64,000 nt of DNA from Ephemerocybe angulata (taxonomy: Eukaryota > Basidiomycota > Agaricomycetes > Agaricales > Psathyrellaceae): contig JAACJK010000219.1 in assembly GCA_013368325.1 (NCBI GenBank), positions 1 to 64,000 on the forward strand, given 5' to 3'. The position numbers were made by a program, and so were the translations under genes. Numbering within the stretch: position 1 is the stretch's first letter; each line of letters opens with the position of its first letter. The notes beneath the pieces are model-generated. The model saw nothing but the letters and a program-made list of their open reading frames with translations. It made no database searches and was not told where the DNA came from. Shown in pieces: positions 9,632 to 19,713 of the stretch.

Positions 9632-12600
9632 CTCCTCCTTGGTCGGGCATCCGAGCTCCAAGAGACCAAGGCGGTAGACGAAATCTTCGTGATGGGGACG
9701 GGGTAAGGATTTCGTGAATATGTCGGCGAGATTGTTGGCAGTCGAGACATAGACAGTGTTCAACGTCCCGGACCTGACGTGATCGCGAAGGAAATGGAGG
9801 GCGATGTCGATGTGCTTCGTCCTCGAGTGGAATTCCGGATTATGAGCGATGGCGATGGCGGCCTGGTTATCGGAGAAGATAGTCGAAGTGGATGGTAGGG
9901 GGAGACCGAGTTCGCCGAGAAGGGATCGATACCATAGTACCTGCTTCGCGGCATGAGTTGTCGCAACATACTCGGCCTCAGCAGTCGAAAGAGCGACGGA
10001 GGTCTGCTTCTTCGACGACCAGGCGATAGCACCGCCTGCGAGCGTAGCCACATACCCAGAAATGGATTTGCGGTCAGCGTTGGACGCCCAATCGGCGTCG
10101 CAGTAGACATGGACCTCGGGCTCCCAATCGTGCTCAGGGCCTCCATAAGTCAGATGAATATCCTTCGTGCCCTTCAGATATCGAAGGACACGCTTCACCG
10201 CAGTCCAGTGCTTCGATTGAGGCGCACGAGTGAACTGCGCGAGACGGTGGACGGCGTACGCGATGTCGGGTCGAGTACCCATCGCGGCGTAGAGCAGGGA
10301 TCCGATCGCAGTAGCGTAGAGTCCAGGTGCGCGATCTTCGAGGTCAATTTTGCCGGTAGGAGGTGTATCGAGTGAGTCGAGATTGACATTTAAGTCAAGG
10401 GGAGTGGATACGGGATTGGCGTCTTCAAGGCCGAAGCGAGAGAGCATGGAGTCGATGTAGTGTGTCTGGGAGAGTGAGATGGTGCCAGTGGTGTCGTTCT
10501 CATGGACCTTCATCCCCAGAAGCATCTGGGGACGACCGATGTTGGTGATTTCGAACTTCGTGCTGAGTTCCTGCGTGATGCGTGCATCCTCTCCAGCGGT
10601 GTCCGTGTAGCCGATGATGTCGTCGACCCAGAGCAGAAGTATAGCGAGGGCTCCTTGGGATCGACGGAGGTAGCAGCAGTTGTCGGACTTGAGCTGCGTA
10701 AACCCAAGACCGAGCATCGCGTCGTTGAACTCGCGATTCCAGACGTGACCGGCCTGCTTGAGACCGTACAGGGAGCGCTTCAGACTGCAGACTCGTCCTG
10801 AGCCGTCGTCGAAGGCAGTAGGTTGCTTCATGAAGATCTCTTCGTCGAGGTGACCGTTGAGGTATGCGCTCTTGACGTCAAGCTGGAATAATTTCCACTT
10901 GTGGATCGCGGCAAGGGAAGTCATCAAGCGCATGGTGTCGAAGCGCATGACTGGAGCGAACGTCCCGTCGACGTTATAATCCGTTCCAGGCTGCTGCGAG
11001 TAGCCCTGGGCTACGAGTCTCGCCTTCCATCGCACAACAACACCCAGATGATCCTTCTTGCGCGCAAATACCCATCGGTTCCCTACAGCCTTCCTCCCAT
11101 CCGGTAAATCCTCCAACACCCATGTTCCCATCTTCTCCAACATCCCTAACTCCTCGTCAATAGCCTTTTTCCACTCCTTCGCCTCAGCTCCTCCTAACGC
11201 CTCATCCGCACTCCTAGGAAGTGGTGCATCCACGTCCAATACCTCTTCCATCATCGTCTTCCGTGACTTCAAATGCGGGAGGGTAAACCTCATTTCAGGT
11301 ACCGCAGGTGCGTCGACTTCCTTCGTAGTCATAGAGCTGAAAGCGTGATGCAGAGGAGGGACTGGAGGGGCGTCAACATCGACCACTTCCTCCATCGTAA
11401 CGCGGGCATACATCGCTTGATGGCTCGACTCCTCCGAGCTCCATCCCGAGGGCGTGTCACGGTAGTCGTGGAAGGAGGATTGAAGGGTCGTCTTCTTAGC
11501 GTTTCCACGAGTGGATTTACGCTCTGGAGTAACCTTGGGAGGACTCGGGGGAGGAGGAGGTCGAAAGCGTTCAGCCGGTGCGCCACCCCATGGGTTACCG
11601 GCCTTCTTGTAGTCGATGGCCTTGCGCTTGCGTAGCGCTCGCTCCTGTGGGTCTGGTGATTCGTCGTCGACAGGAGGTTGGTCAATGGGTGAGGCAGGAA
11701 GGGGAATAGAAGCAGGGTTTTGTTCTGGGATATCGGGACTCGGGGTATAGCGAAGAAATTGTGGATCCATGTGAGTGACACCGGAGTTGGAATCGACTTC
11801 CAAATCGGGCAACGGAGTGATCGCCTGAGTGGGCTCCTCCTCGAGTGCAACTCCGGGAATAAGAGCACCTCCAGCACTGCGGTTCTCGTTGAATGCAATA
11901 TTCCGAGACGCCTTCACATTCCTCCGCTTCACATCAAAGTACCTGACCGCCTGAGACCCATCCACGAACCCTACGAAGGCCATTTTATTGGACTTCGGAC
12001 TGAGCTTCGACCTTCCCTCGCTCTCATCCACCACCCATACGTCGCAGCCAAACTCCCTGAGGTGCGAGACGTCGGGCTTCTTCGAGAAGTACGCCTCGTA
12101 TGCAGTCATTCCAGGGAGGGCGGAAATATACACACGGTTTCGGAGATAGACCACATGCGAGATAGCTTCGTCCCAGAGATACCGAGGTAAGTCCTTTCCT
12201 CCGATCAGCATCGCCCTTGCGAGCTCGAGGAGGGTACGGTTTAGCCTCTCGGCCACACCGTTCTGCGGGGGGGAATATGGGGCGGTTGTCTGGATCTCGA
12301 TGCCCTTCCTGGCGCATATATCCTTTGACTTCTCGTTCACCAGCTCCTTCCCGTTGTCGAAGCGGATCCACGCAGGGGGTTTCTTAAACCTCGCCTCGAC
12401 CTTCGCAATATGCTTGGCTATCCAGTCCGTGGCCTCGCCCTTCGACTTCATAAAGTAGAGATGGACATATCGAGTGGCGTCGTCGGTGAAGGAGATGTAA
12501 TATTGGTAGCCCCAGATTGACTTGGTTTGGATGGGGCCCCAGACATCTGAGTGATATCCTTCGCCAGGTACGTGAGAACGATTATCGGCAGTGCGGGGAA

Positions 12601-14161
12601 ATGATTGGTGCGTGAGTTTGGCGCTGATGCAATCGGTGCATGTGGGAGAGGGAATAGAAGACTTGTCGACGTCGAAGCCATGAACGAGACCTTTGCGGTG
12701 CATCTTCTCGAGGGTGCTCATGCCAATGTGGCCGAAGATACGATGCCATTCGTCCCAGGACTTCTTGGGCATGGCAGCCATGCACGCGCGCTCAGTGCGG
12801 AGTATAGCGCGTGCCTCCATCTTGTAGAGTCGATCCTCGAGCCACCCAATAGCCACAACCTTCCCATTCATAGTCAACGTTGTCTTCCCATTCCCGAAGG
12901 CCACCGTACCACCACACTCGTCGAAGCGGCTGAGCGAGATCAAGCAGTTGGGGGCCGTGGGGACGTAGAGCACGTCCGTGAGCGTGTTCACCACAGTGTT
13001 CACACCAACCTTGCATCGTAGAAGGACAGTACCACGTCCCTCCACAACAGCAGTCGTAGGTCCGATGCCTTTGATGTGCGCGTTTCGCAGCGGAGTGTAG
13101 TCGGTGAAGGCACTACGGATGGTGCAGATGTGGGAAGTGGTGGCGGAATCGAGGTGCCAGATATGTTTGGACGGGTCGGAAGGTGCGTCGGTACCGTCGG
13201 AGAATTTTGCCATGTAGGCAACAGCAACAGAAGAATTGATATCCGTCGCCTGGTTCGTCCTATTTCTTCCCTTCGGTCCTTTTCCCTCCATACCACCTCC
13301 CTTCGCCCAACACTCCCGCTTGATGTGCCCCTTCTTCTTGCAATTGAAGCACTCCTTCTGCATCGCACCCTGCCCTCCACCGCTGCCACTACCTCCGCTC
13401 CATCCGCCTCTCGATCCACCGCCTCCGCTACCGCCACCCCTCCTTCCACCGCCCTTCGCTCCTCCTCCACTTGATCGGAACCGCGCCTGCAACGCGTTCT
13501 CTGATCCGCCATCGCGTGCAGCGCGACGGCGACGATCCTCCTCGAATAATAGGGGGATAAAATCTTCGGTCTTCAGGACTGATTCCTTGGTCTGGGCGCC
13601 GAAGTATGCGGTGGTGAAGGAGTCCCAGGAGTCTGGGAGTGAGGTGATGAGAATCATGACGAGATCCTCGTCCTTGATGGTGCAGCCCGCGAGCTCGAGC
13701 TCAGCGACGATGCTCCTGAAGTTGGAGACATGCTCGACCATGTCAGAGCCTTCCTCCAGCGAGATGCGATATACCTGTCGCCATAAAGACAGTGTCGCGA
13801 GACGACTCCTGTTGCCCTTCAGCTGTTCAAGTCGAGTCCAGATTTGGCTAGCCGTCGTGCAGCCGTTGATATGATTCATCTCGGCGTCCGAGATAGCGAG
13901 CTCGAGGCGCGTACGGGCCTTCGCTTCGCCTGCGTTCCAAGTAGTAACGTCCGCGGCGGTCGCAGCTTTCGTGGTGCCGTCCGCAGCGGTGATGTTCGCA
14001 CCTATGATAGGTGCAGCAGCGTCCTTCTCGATGTACTCGAGTAAGTTGAGGTCGCGAAGGATCGCTTTGAACTTCCTCCCCCAGGGAAGATAGTTCGTCG
14101 CGCTCAGGGGTTCAAGACGATAGCCCCCTGCAGCGTTGGTGGTGTTCGTGTCGGCCGACAT
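9626..14161 (-). CDS. copia Gag-Pol polyprotein
   Basis: 1511 codons, ATG at 14161, stop TGA inside the 3' LTR. Residues about 1-230: Gag with the UBN2-like helical region (IWTRLEQLKG, FRSIVAELELAG). A Gly-rich stretch leads to a CCHC zinc knuckle (CFNCKKKGHIKRECW, about 268-282). Protease follows near 335 with a DSATTSH active-site string. Integrase has an HHCC zinc finger (HRIFGHIG...CTDCISAK) and the DDE core (FTDDATRY, FDNGKE, NGVAERLNRTLLE). RT is recognised by RWKARLVAQGY, QLDVKSAYLNGHL, SLYGLKQAG and LWVDDIIG. RNase H has YCDADWA, STAEAEY and FSDNQAA. No frameshift separates gag and pol, so both come from one polyprotein cut by the protease. No stop or gap is seen, so the protein looks functional. 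Confidence 0.97.
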   Translation of the reverse strand: MSADTNTTNAAGGYRLEPLSATNYLPWGRKFKAILRDLNLLEYIEKDAAAPIIGANITAADGTTKAATAADVTTWNAGEAKARTRLELAISDAEMNHINGCTTASQIWTRLEQLKGNRSRLATLSLWRQVYRISLEEGSDMVEHVSNFRSIVAELELAGCTIKDEDLVMILITSLPDSWDSFTTAYFGAQTKESVLKTEDFIPLLFEEDRRRRAARDGGSENALQARFRSSGGGAKGGGRRGGGSGGGGSRGGWSGGSGSGGGQGAMQKECFNCKKKGHIKRECWAKGGGMEGKGPKGRNRTNQATDINSSVAVAYMAKFSDGTDAPSDPSKHIWHLDSATTSHICTIRSAFTDYTPLRNAHIKGIGPTTAVVEGRGTVLLRCKVGVNTVVNTLTDVLYVPTAPNCLISLSRFDECGGTVAFGNGKTTLTMNGKVVAIGWLEDRLYKMEARAILRTERACMAAMPKKSWDEWHRIFGHIGMSTLEKMHRKGLVHGFDVDKSSIPSPTCTDCISAKLTHQSFPRTADNRSHVPGEGYHSDVWGPIQTKSIWGYQYYISFTDDATRYVHLYFMKSKGEATDWIAKHIAKVEARFKKPPAWIRFDNGKELVNEKSKDICARKGIEIQTTAPYSPPQNGVAERLNRTLLELARAMLIGGKDLPRYLWDEAISHVVYLRNRVYISALPGMTAYEAYFSKKPDVSHLREFGCDVWVVDESEGRSKLSPKSNKMAFVGFVDGSQAVRYFDVKRRNVKASRNIAFNENRSAGGALIPGVALEEEPTQAITPLPDLEVDSNSGVTHMDPQFLRYTPSPDIPEQNPASIPLPASPIDQPPVDDESPDPQERALRKRKAIDYKKAGNPWGGAPAERFRPPPPPSPPKVTPERKSTRGNAKKTTLQSSFHDYRDTPSGWSSEESSHQAMYARVTMEEVVDVDAPPVPPLHHAFSSMTTKEVDAPAVPEMRFTLPHLKSRKTMMEEVLDVDAPLPRSADEALGGAEAKEWKKAIDEELGMLEKMGTWVLEDLPDGRKAVGNRWVFARKKDHLGVVVRWKARLVAQGYSQQPGTDYNVDGTFAPVMRFDTMRLMTSLAAIHKWKLFQLDVKSAYLNGHLDEEIFMKQPTAFDDGSGRVCSLKRSLYGLKQAGHVWNREFNDAMLGLGFTQLKSDNCCYLRRSQGALAILLLWVDDIIGYTDTAGEDARITQELSTKFEITNIGRPQMLLGMKVHENDTTGTISLSQTHYIDSMLSRFGLEDANPVSTPLDLNVNLDSLDTPPTGKIDLEDRAPGLYATAIGSLLYAAMGTRPDIAYAVHRLAQFTRAPQSKHWTAVKRVLRYLKGTKDIHLTYGGPEHDWEPEVHVYCDADWASNADRKSISGYVATLAGGAIAWSSKKQTSVALSTAEAEYVATTHAAKQVLWYRSLLGELGLPLPSTSTIFSDNQAAIAIAHNPEFHSRTKHIDIALHFLRDHVRSGTLNTVYVSTANNLADIFTKSLPRPHHEDFVYRLGLLELGCPTKEEC
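9632..9640 (-). other. polypurine tract of the copia element
   Basis: On the element strand AAGGAGGAG lies directly upstream of the 3' LTR and would prime plus-strand DNA synthesis. It overlaps the last codons of the polyprotein (KEEC), so coding and priming signals share the same bases. Confidence 0.7.
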
Positions 14162-14240
14162 CGTAGATAGAAAATCGAGATAGAGAAAAAGCGAGTTTAG
14201 AGATAGAGAGTAAGCAGAGTTTCGATAGTTCTCGGGTTAC

Positions 14241-14259
14241 AGCGCGGGGCTCATTAACT
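14241..14259 (-). other. candidate primer binding site, possibly for a half tRNA
   Basis: The 19 bases just inside the 5' LTR do not begin with TGG, the usual complement of a tRNA 3' end. Their complement on the plus strand, AGCGCGGGGCTCATTAACT, resembles the anticodon arm of initiator tRNA-Met (GCGCG..GGGCTCATAAC in yeast, from memory). Drosophila copia and yeast Ty5 are known to prime from an internally cut tRNA-iMet; this element may do the same. The match is imperfect. Confidence 0.45.
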
Positions 14260-14488
14260 TGTTGAGACTCGAGTATGAGGTAGGAAAACTATATAGAATT
14301 TCCTGTACGTAGAACTACTTAAATACAATTCAAGTATTACTACGTGGTGCAACGTACATGCAACGTACTACCCGAGTACTTAGCGAGATACGAAAACTAA
14401 CCGAAACATATCCATCCGAGAAGCAAACGAGTGCTTCGGATGGACGACCAGAGTACAGCGAAGCTGCGAAGCTTCGCCGTTCTCAACA
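14260..14488 (-). repeat. copia 5' LTR
   Basis: 229 bp, upstream LTR in element orientation, apparently identical to 9403-9631. It should contain the promoter. The distance from the LTR edge to the polyprotein ATG is about 100 bp. Confidence 0.95.
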
Positions 14489-16381
14489 GACCCAAGGCTA
14501 TGGCTCAGCAAATGACATTCGAAGCGCGCCTCACGGGCATCTACTTCCCCCCGTAGATCGCCGTAATAGTCTCGAGTCAGATTTCGATTTTGGTCGACTT
14601 GGAGACTTCAATGCGGATTTGGAAGCGGGGCATCGCCTCGAAGCGGAGCAACCCCCCGGTTCAGCGCTGGACAAGGCACTTGCGCTTTGGAACGCCCGCG
14701 CCAAACAACAAAAGTTGCACGACACGTCGAATCCCGCCCACCCCAGTATCAAATCGCAGTATGTCGCCGGCGCCGCCTCGTTCGTCAATCCAGACATTCC
14801 CGGTGTCGGAAAGGGCGCTCTCCACTCAGCTACTCCGTTTCCCACCCATGTTCGCAACGACCTCGACAGTCCCCCTCCTATCGGTGGCACCAACTCCATC
14901 AACGTCAATCACTCTGTGGACACCTTCACCAACGCCATTGCCAACGCCGGATTACAGCCCAATGGCGGCATTGCCCCACCCCTGACCGCCTATGACCAGC
15001 ATCTCGGTACTACCCTTCACAACCCTCACTCGCAAGCCGTTAACCCTGTAGCCCCAACCCCAAACCCCGTGGCTCCTCCACCCGCTGTAGCCTCGACCCT
15101 GAATCCCGTAGCTCCGCCACCCGCTGTAGCCTCGACCCCAAACCCGGTTGCTCCTCCACACGCTGTAGCCTCGACCCCAAACCCGGTTGCTCCTCCACAT
15201 GCTGTAGCCTCGACTCCGAACCGGGCAATAGCTCCTCCACCCCCTGTCAACCCTGGCCCTTCGACGCAGAATCCCTCTCTCAATGGCGGGACTGCCCCAC
15301 CCCCAGTTGACCTTCCGATCTCGACGGCGAATCCTGACGCTAGCGCTACGGCTGTCGTTTCTCAGAGCTCCGCCGGCCCCAAAACGGTGTCTCCGAATCC
15401 TTTGGAAGTCTCGAGTTTGGAAACACCTGCGGGGGATGCTGACCCGGCTTCCGAAGTGGGTGCTGCTCGGAGGCGGTCAGGGCGTGCAGCAAAACCTTCC
15501 ACGACCCGAGAGAAGTTGCAACTTATTGGCAGCAACGTACCCCAGACGTCGCGACCGCCCCCTGTTAACGACGGAAAGGATGATGACGAGCCAGTTTGGT
15601 ATGTCAACACAGTGAATGATCTCAGGGCAGTCGATTTGGGGACACAGTGGTCGGAAGTGGTGGAGAAGTGGTGTAGTCTTGAATCGTCTCTCGGATACGG
15701 GAAGTCTCTGAAGGTTCGTCAGACTGGACTGTTCTTAGTGTGCCCTAAGCTGACGGTCTTTGGTAGGGCTCTTTACCAGTCCAAGATCGCCCTAACGAAT
15801 GGAGTAAATGGACGAACAAGTCATCTCAAGGTGCCCGTAACCATGCAATCATGCCTTTTATTGACGATCCGGCTGTGATAGGAGCTGCGATTGTGAGGTG
15901 GTGGTGCATTTCTCAACCGTCCTTTCGGCTCAACCCAGGCGAAGACTTTCCCCAGCCAAAATACGCCTCCCCCGACTCTGATATAAGCGTGTGGACTCCG
16001 ATCTGCAAATCGGGCCCCAACGGGTTTGTTTCGCTAATGATGTTAGTGCTTTGGTGGGGTCGCTCAGCGGCTGGTGGTCCTACATGCTACAGGGATGATT
16101 CGAGGGATCTTTGGAAGGCACTGGTCGGGGATATTAGCCGTACGCTGGATGAACTTATCTCTGTCGCGTCGCAGCTGAGAAGCCGAGGGCTTAAACGCCG
16201 AGGTGAGAATCTGAACGCACCTCAGGCTCCAAAAAAGTACGTTGATCTCGAAAACGTCCTCCTCCCATTGACTGATGTTTGTTATAGGTCTCGAAGATAG
16301 TCATCAGCCTACCGCGATCTTAGTCTACTGTGGTCTGACGTATGTACCTTGTATCCAGAACACATGTTTATCAAAACCCAA

Positions 16382-18241
16382 TGCATTAGAGCTTAGTACT
16401 GTCGCTAGCAACAAAATCAGCCAAGGTGCTTTGAGATCTGAGCTCCGAGCTACGTAAGAATGGGAAGCCTCAGGGGACCGTCTCTCTCCAATGATTGAGT
16501 ATAACGATGCATTAGAATACGACACTGGGTGTCCTCCAAGCCACTTGCGGCGCCCGTAGAAATCCGCCACAACGCCTGGAAGTCAGTCAAGCGATGCATT
16601 AATTTGGAACTTTGAGATGATGCTTCCACTCAGGCGACTTCGCGAATGGCTAAGTCAAGCAATGCATCACCTCTTGGAATTCTTGCCAATGACGTTGGGG
16701 TGATGCATCACTGTGAGATGATGCATCGCTGCGGGATGGTGTGTCGCGCCCTGGGTTTCAACAAGTCAAGAAATGCATCACCTCATGGAGTCCTTGCCAA
16801 TGACGTTGGGGTGATGCATCACTGTGAGACGATGCATCGCTGCGGGATGGTGCGTCGCGCCCTGGGTTTCAACGGTCAAGTCAAGCGATGCATCAACATT
16901 TAGAGGGCCCGACGGCTCTGGGCTAATGCATCATGGCCAGTTTCCGCATTGTGGTTTGTTCTAAGGCCCTGCAGGCCCTGGCCCTTGCGATCATCCCTAT
17001 TTTGATTTTGCTCGCGCACCGAGAAGAATTCGTAATCATACACCGTGGCACATACTGGCGCCCATTTGGCGCCCATTTGGCGCCCAGAGCAAGTAGGAAA
17101 AATACAGTAGTATAAGTCACCCACACATGATTAGAAATGTGAAAGTTCGAATGTTTGAAGGATGGATAATCTAATGCATCGTAACATGGATGGTGATTCC
17201 GAGTCATGGACGAGAAAGTGATGTATTAACTGATTAGTGGTAATTGTGAGGGTCGGGCAAGCACTTGGGATGGGCCGATCATCAGACCGAGAAGGGCGAA
17301 CGTAATGCATCATACCATGAAGGGTCATTTATTGACAGTATAGCGATGCATTAACCTTAGGATCAGGAAGCCACTTGGAATCGGTCGATCATTGGAAGAC
17401 CCGGACCAGGCCTGCATTGGTTTCGCATTGATGCATGATAAACATGAGCAGTGGAGCAGGGAATAAACCAGGGCATAAAAGGCTTCTTGGTGGTCTCCTG
17501 AAGGCGCTGTTGGGGTGCCGTGGGTGGAGGCGAACCCGGCACCGAGCGCTACAGGTCGAATGAGGGAAATTGATCGCGGTATGTTCTGAATGCATCAGTA
17601 CATATCCCAAATCGCCGAGCGAGGCGCCGAGCGCTACAGATCGAATGAGTGATCGCGGTATGTTCTGAATGCATCAATACATGTCCCAAATCAAAGCACG
17701 AGTTCTAATGCATCATTACTCAAAGGAAATTCTGTGTTTAATGCATCATTGCCGGTGTCTGAGGAAAAGATGCCCTTGTGAGTGCTATCTTGGGAGCCTA
17801 ACATCGTGTATTACCCCTCAGGGAATTGGGAGGATGTGCTGAGGAGGGTTAGCTTGCAGTTTGCCTTCGTTTCAGGGTCTTTTCTTGTATTAAAGGGGCT
17901 GGAGGAGGAGAATGCGCGACGAGCCGCTGAGCATGGGAGGCGGCTGTGACACCGCTCGCGTGGTGGCCACGCGAAATGCTCAGGCACCGTCGCCCCAAGA
18001 ACCCGGATCCGAATCAAACGCGCTGTCCGGGATCGGCTTCGCTCAGATCTCGATTCCCATCAGAGTCTAAAACGGGTCACTAGGGCGCACTGGGGCGGCA
18101 TGCAGCTGTCAAAATGCGCCAGGCGGGGCCAGCCACACGAGAGCAACCGCAAAAGGTGATGCATCAGTGATGCATCGCAAGCGCGCCCCCAGAGAACGAA
18201 TGCCAAAGGTGATGCATTCCCGATGCATTACAGTAATGCAT
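16382..18241. repeat. non-coding region dense in ATGCAT motifs
   Basis: About 24 ATGCAT hexamers in 1.9 kb, mostly as GATGCATCA, AATGCATCA or ATGCATTA (for example near 16381, 16509, 16594, 16671, 16703, 16719, 17173, 17305, 17345, 17590, 17709, 17741, 18159, 18170, 18211, 18223). Random expectation is below one. The motif is palindromic. It also holds three tandem GGCGCCCATTT-like units at 17055-17090. No credible gene on either strand. Confidence 0.8.
16652..16895. repeat. 111-115 bp tandem repeat, two copies plus a partial third
   Basis: Units start with AAGTCAAG at 16652, 16763 and 16878. Copies 1 and 2 share CTTGCCAATGACGTTGGGG, GATGCATCGCTGCGGGATGG and CGCGCCCTGGGTTTCAAC with few differences. 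Each unit carries three ATGCAT motifs, so the array accounts for part of their local density. Confidence 0.85.
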
Positions 18242-18249
18242 TTCATACC

Positions 18250-19713
18250 AACTGGCGTGCAGCGGAATGGGGGATGGCTTTAATGCACCAGCGCGCTCGC
18301 ATTGATTATCGTGAATAGTGCACAACTTTGACAGCACCGGCTGAAGTCCAAGGAAATCCACATTTGCTGTTCTCTACCACCGTGCTGAGCTTGGATAGAA
18401 GATAATATGGCCCATCTGTCTGAGAAATAAGAACACGATGGTATATCTGTATCAAGCACTCTTCAAACCTTCTATGTGGATGGTTGATTCAATGCGGTCA
18501 TCCGATCAAACAAGCTTGATATCGGACTCACCAGGAAGCCCTCGTCTCCCCCACTTCAAGAGTTCACAGCCAATATCAGGATCATGAGGAAGCTTGAGAA
18601 GAAAGATATGCAGATTTGTCCCTCTTACAGCCAGTTTCCGAGTCGACGAAGTGGCAGCATGACGGTGTGGAAAGTACGGTATGTCAGTCTCTGGCACAAC
18701 CGGAGGTGGTAAATCGCGCCCGCATTGGGGACAAGGGAATAGTGAGCGTGACGCAGTACACCTCTTATATCAATTTGTTCCGGAAAGAATCAGGAGAATC
18801 GTCGCAGGTTAGTAGTAGGATAAATAATTGTCCGGGTATCGAAGCCTTCTGCACAGATGGCGGTGTTAGCAAGGAGGTGGCTGTTGGTGGGCTCGAGGAG
18901 TTTGAGTGTGGGGTATTGCGCCCATTTAGCGGTCTTGATAATTTCCCTCGCTTTCCGAAATGTGAATGGACGAAGGTTTCGGAGTCTTTGCATAGTGTTC
19001 GCCCAAGTGAGGGTCTGATAACAGGCGGGAGCCAATCGAAATCAGATATAAAAGTGTCGAAGTTCTCAAGCTGGTTGAGAACACACAACATTCCCCCGAA
19101 ACTCGACAATGGACTGGGTACAGCTGCTTACTTAAAATCGAGGGACTGAAGAGCTCAGACAACCCCTGCAATCTGCAACTAACCCGAGGTTAACCCTATC
19201 GCCCAGGATTAAACGTGAAGATGCTACGGACAAACTTGTCATGAGCCCTCCGAGTTTCCCAAGGTTTCCCACCTATGGTTGAACGAGCCTGTCAGGCGAG
19301 CATGCCTGAGCAATCCAAATTACCGTATGGCCACGTTATAGACAAAAGGCATGCATAAGTAAACGGTAGAGGGCCGAGGCCGGGGCACATTGATATCGGT
19401 GATTCCCTTTTGATGTGACATGGGTTTTGGCGCTTCGAGGTTCCGGGGCCTGCTAATCTCCGCCAAGCCAGCTTGACTCTCAACCATCATGATATATCAA
19501 ATTTCCACATGCTTTCAATGTTTGAGGCTTGGTCACTGCGTCGCCTAGGCGTCGGTTCTTATCCTTGTACTATCACCACGTCCTACTCTCGACTTGCCTT
19601 GCTTCGACGGCGCCTAAACCGAGTGTCCATCCCGAGAGTCGTCATTCTTTTGTATACCACAGTCCTTTCCGATCTTTTCCATTGACTAAAGCATCAACCA
19701 CGCATCAAGAAAG
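18250..19713. other. intergenic, no supported gene
   Basis: A plus-strand open frame of 177 codons (18616-19149) and overlapping minus-strand frames (18765-19109, 18790-19035, 18506-18697) exist, but none shows a recognised motif and I could not choose between them. A decayed gene on the minus strand is possible. The last 200 bp is pyrimidine-rich and is probably the promoter and 5' UTR of the gene at 19714. Confidence 0.4.

Larger units (their letters stand above)
9403..14488 (-). mobile_element. complete Ty1/copia LTR retrotransposon
   Basis: 5086 bp, read on the minus strand. Bounded by two 229-bp LTRs that appear identical by eye and by a 5-bp target duplication GACCC at 9398-9402 and 14489-14493. 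The LTRs begin TGTTGAGA and end TCTCAACA, the expected short inverted repeat. One uninterrupted 1511-codon polyprotein fills the interior in the order Gag, protease, integrase, RT, RNase H, which defines the copia (Pseudoviridae) order. Intact ORF plus identical LTRs point to a very recent insertion, and the element could still be mobile. It lies antisense to the host gene it disrupts. Confidence 0.97.
7357..16300 (+). pseudogene. large orphan gene split by a copia retrotransposon
   Basis: Exons by splice reading: 7357-7559, 7610-8008, 8062-8190, 8266-8375, 8431-8490, 8545-9402 // element // 14494-15713, 15767-16236, 16288-16300. With the element and one GACCC copy ignored the frame is open throughout, about 1153 residues. 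The N-terminal 200 residues are helical and charged (WFRWQFNPRSR, KAYETFAKLYPEKV); then VDPAVRKAGVL...WNEYERVFVTALTQFA; a long Ser/Pro/Thr-rich middle with repeats of VAPPPAVAST; then LPVQDRPNEWSKW and a Trp-rich C-terminus (RWWCISQP, MLVLWWGRSA). This layout recalls lineage-specific agaricomycete proteins of unknown role. The retrotransposon falls in exon 6, so the allele is probably null. An alternative first intron (GC-AG, 7591-7622, 32 nt) also keeps frame, but the 50-nt GT-AG intron 7560-7609 is preferred. Confidence 0.75.

Noticed and set aside
13236..13874. 212-codon plus-strand ORF within the copia element
   Set aside because: Antisense of the Gly-rich Gag/zinc-knuckle region; composition mirrors it.
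14358..15878. 506-codon plus-strand ORF starting inside the LTR
   Set aside because: Its first 45 codons are LTR sequence; from 14494 it is the right half of the disrupted gene, so the start is an artefact of the insertion. It also reads through the intron 15714-15766.
18616..19149. 177-codon plus-strand ORF
   Set aside because: No motif or signal, and equally long minus-strand frames overlap it; coding status cannot be decided from sequence alone.
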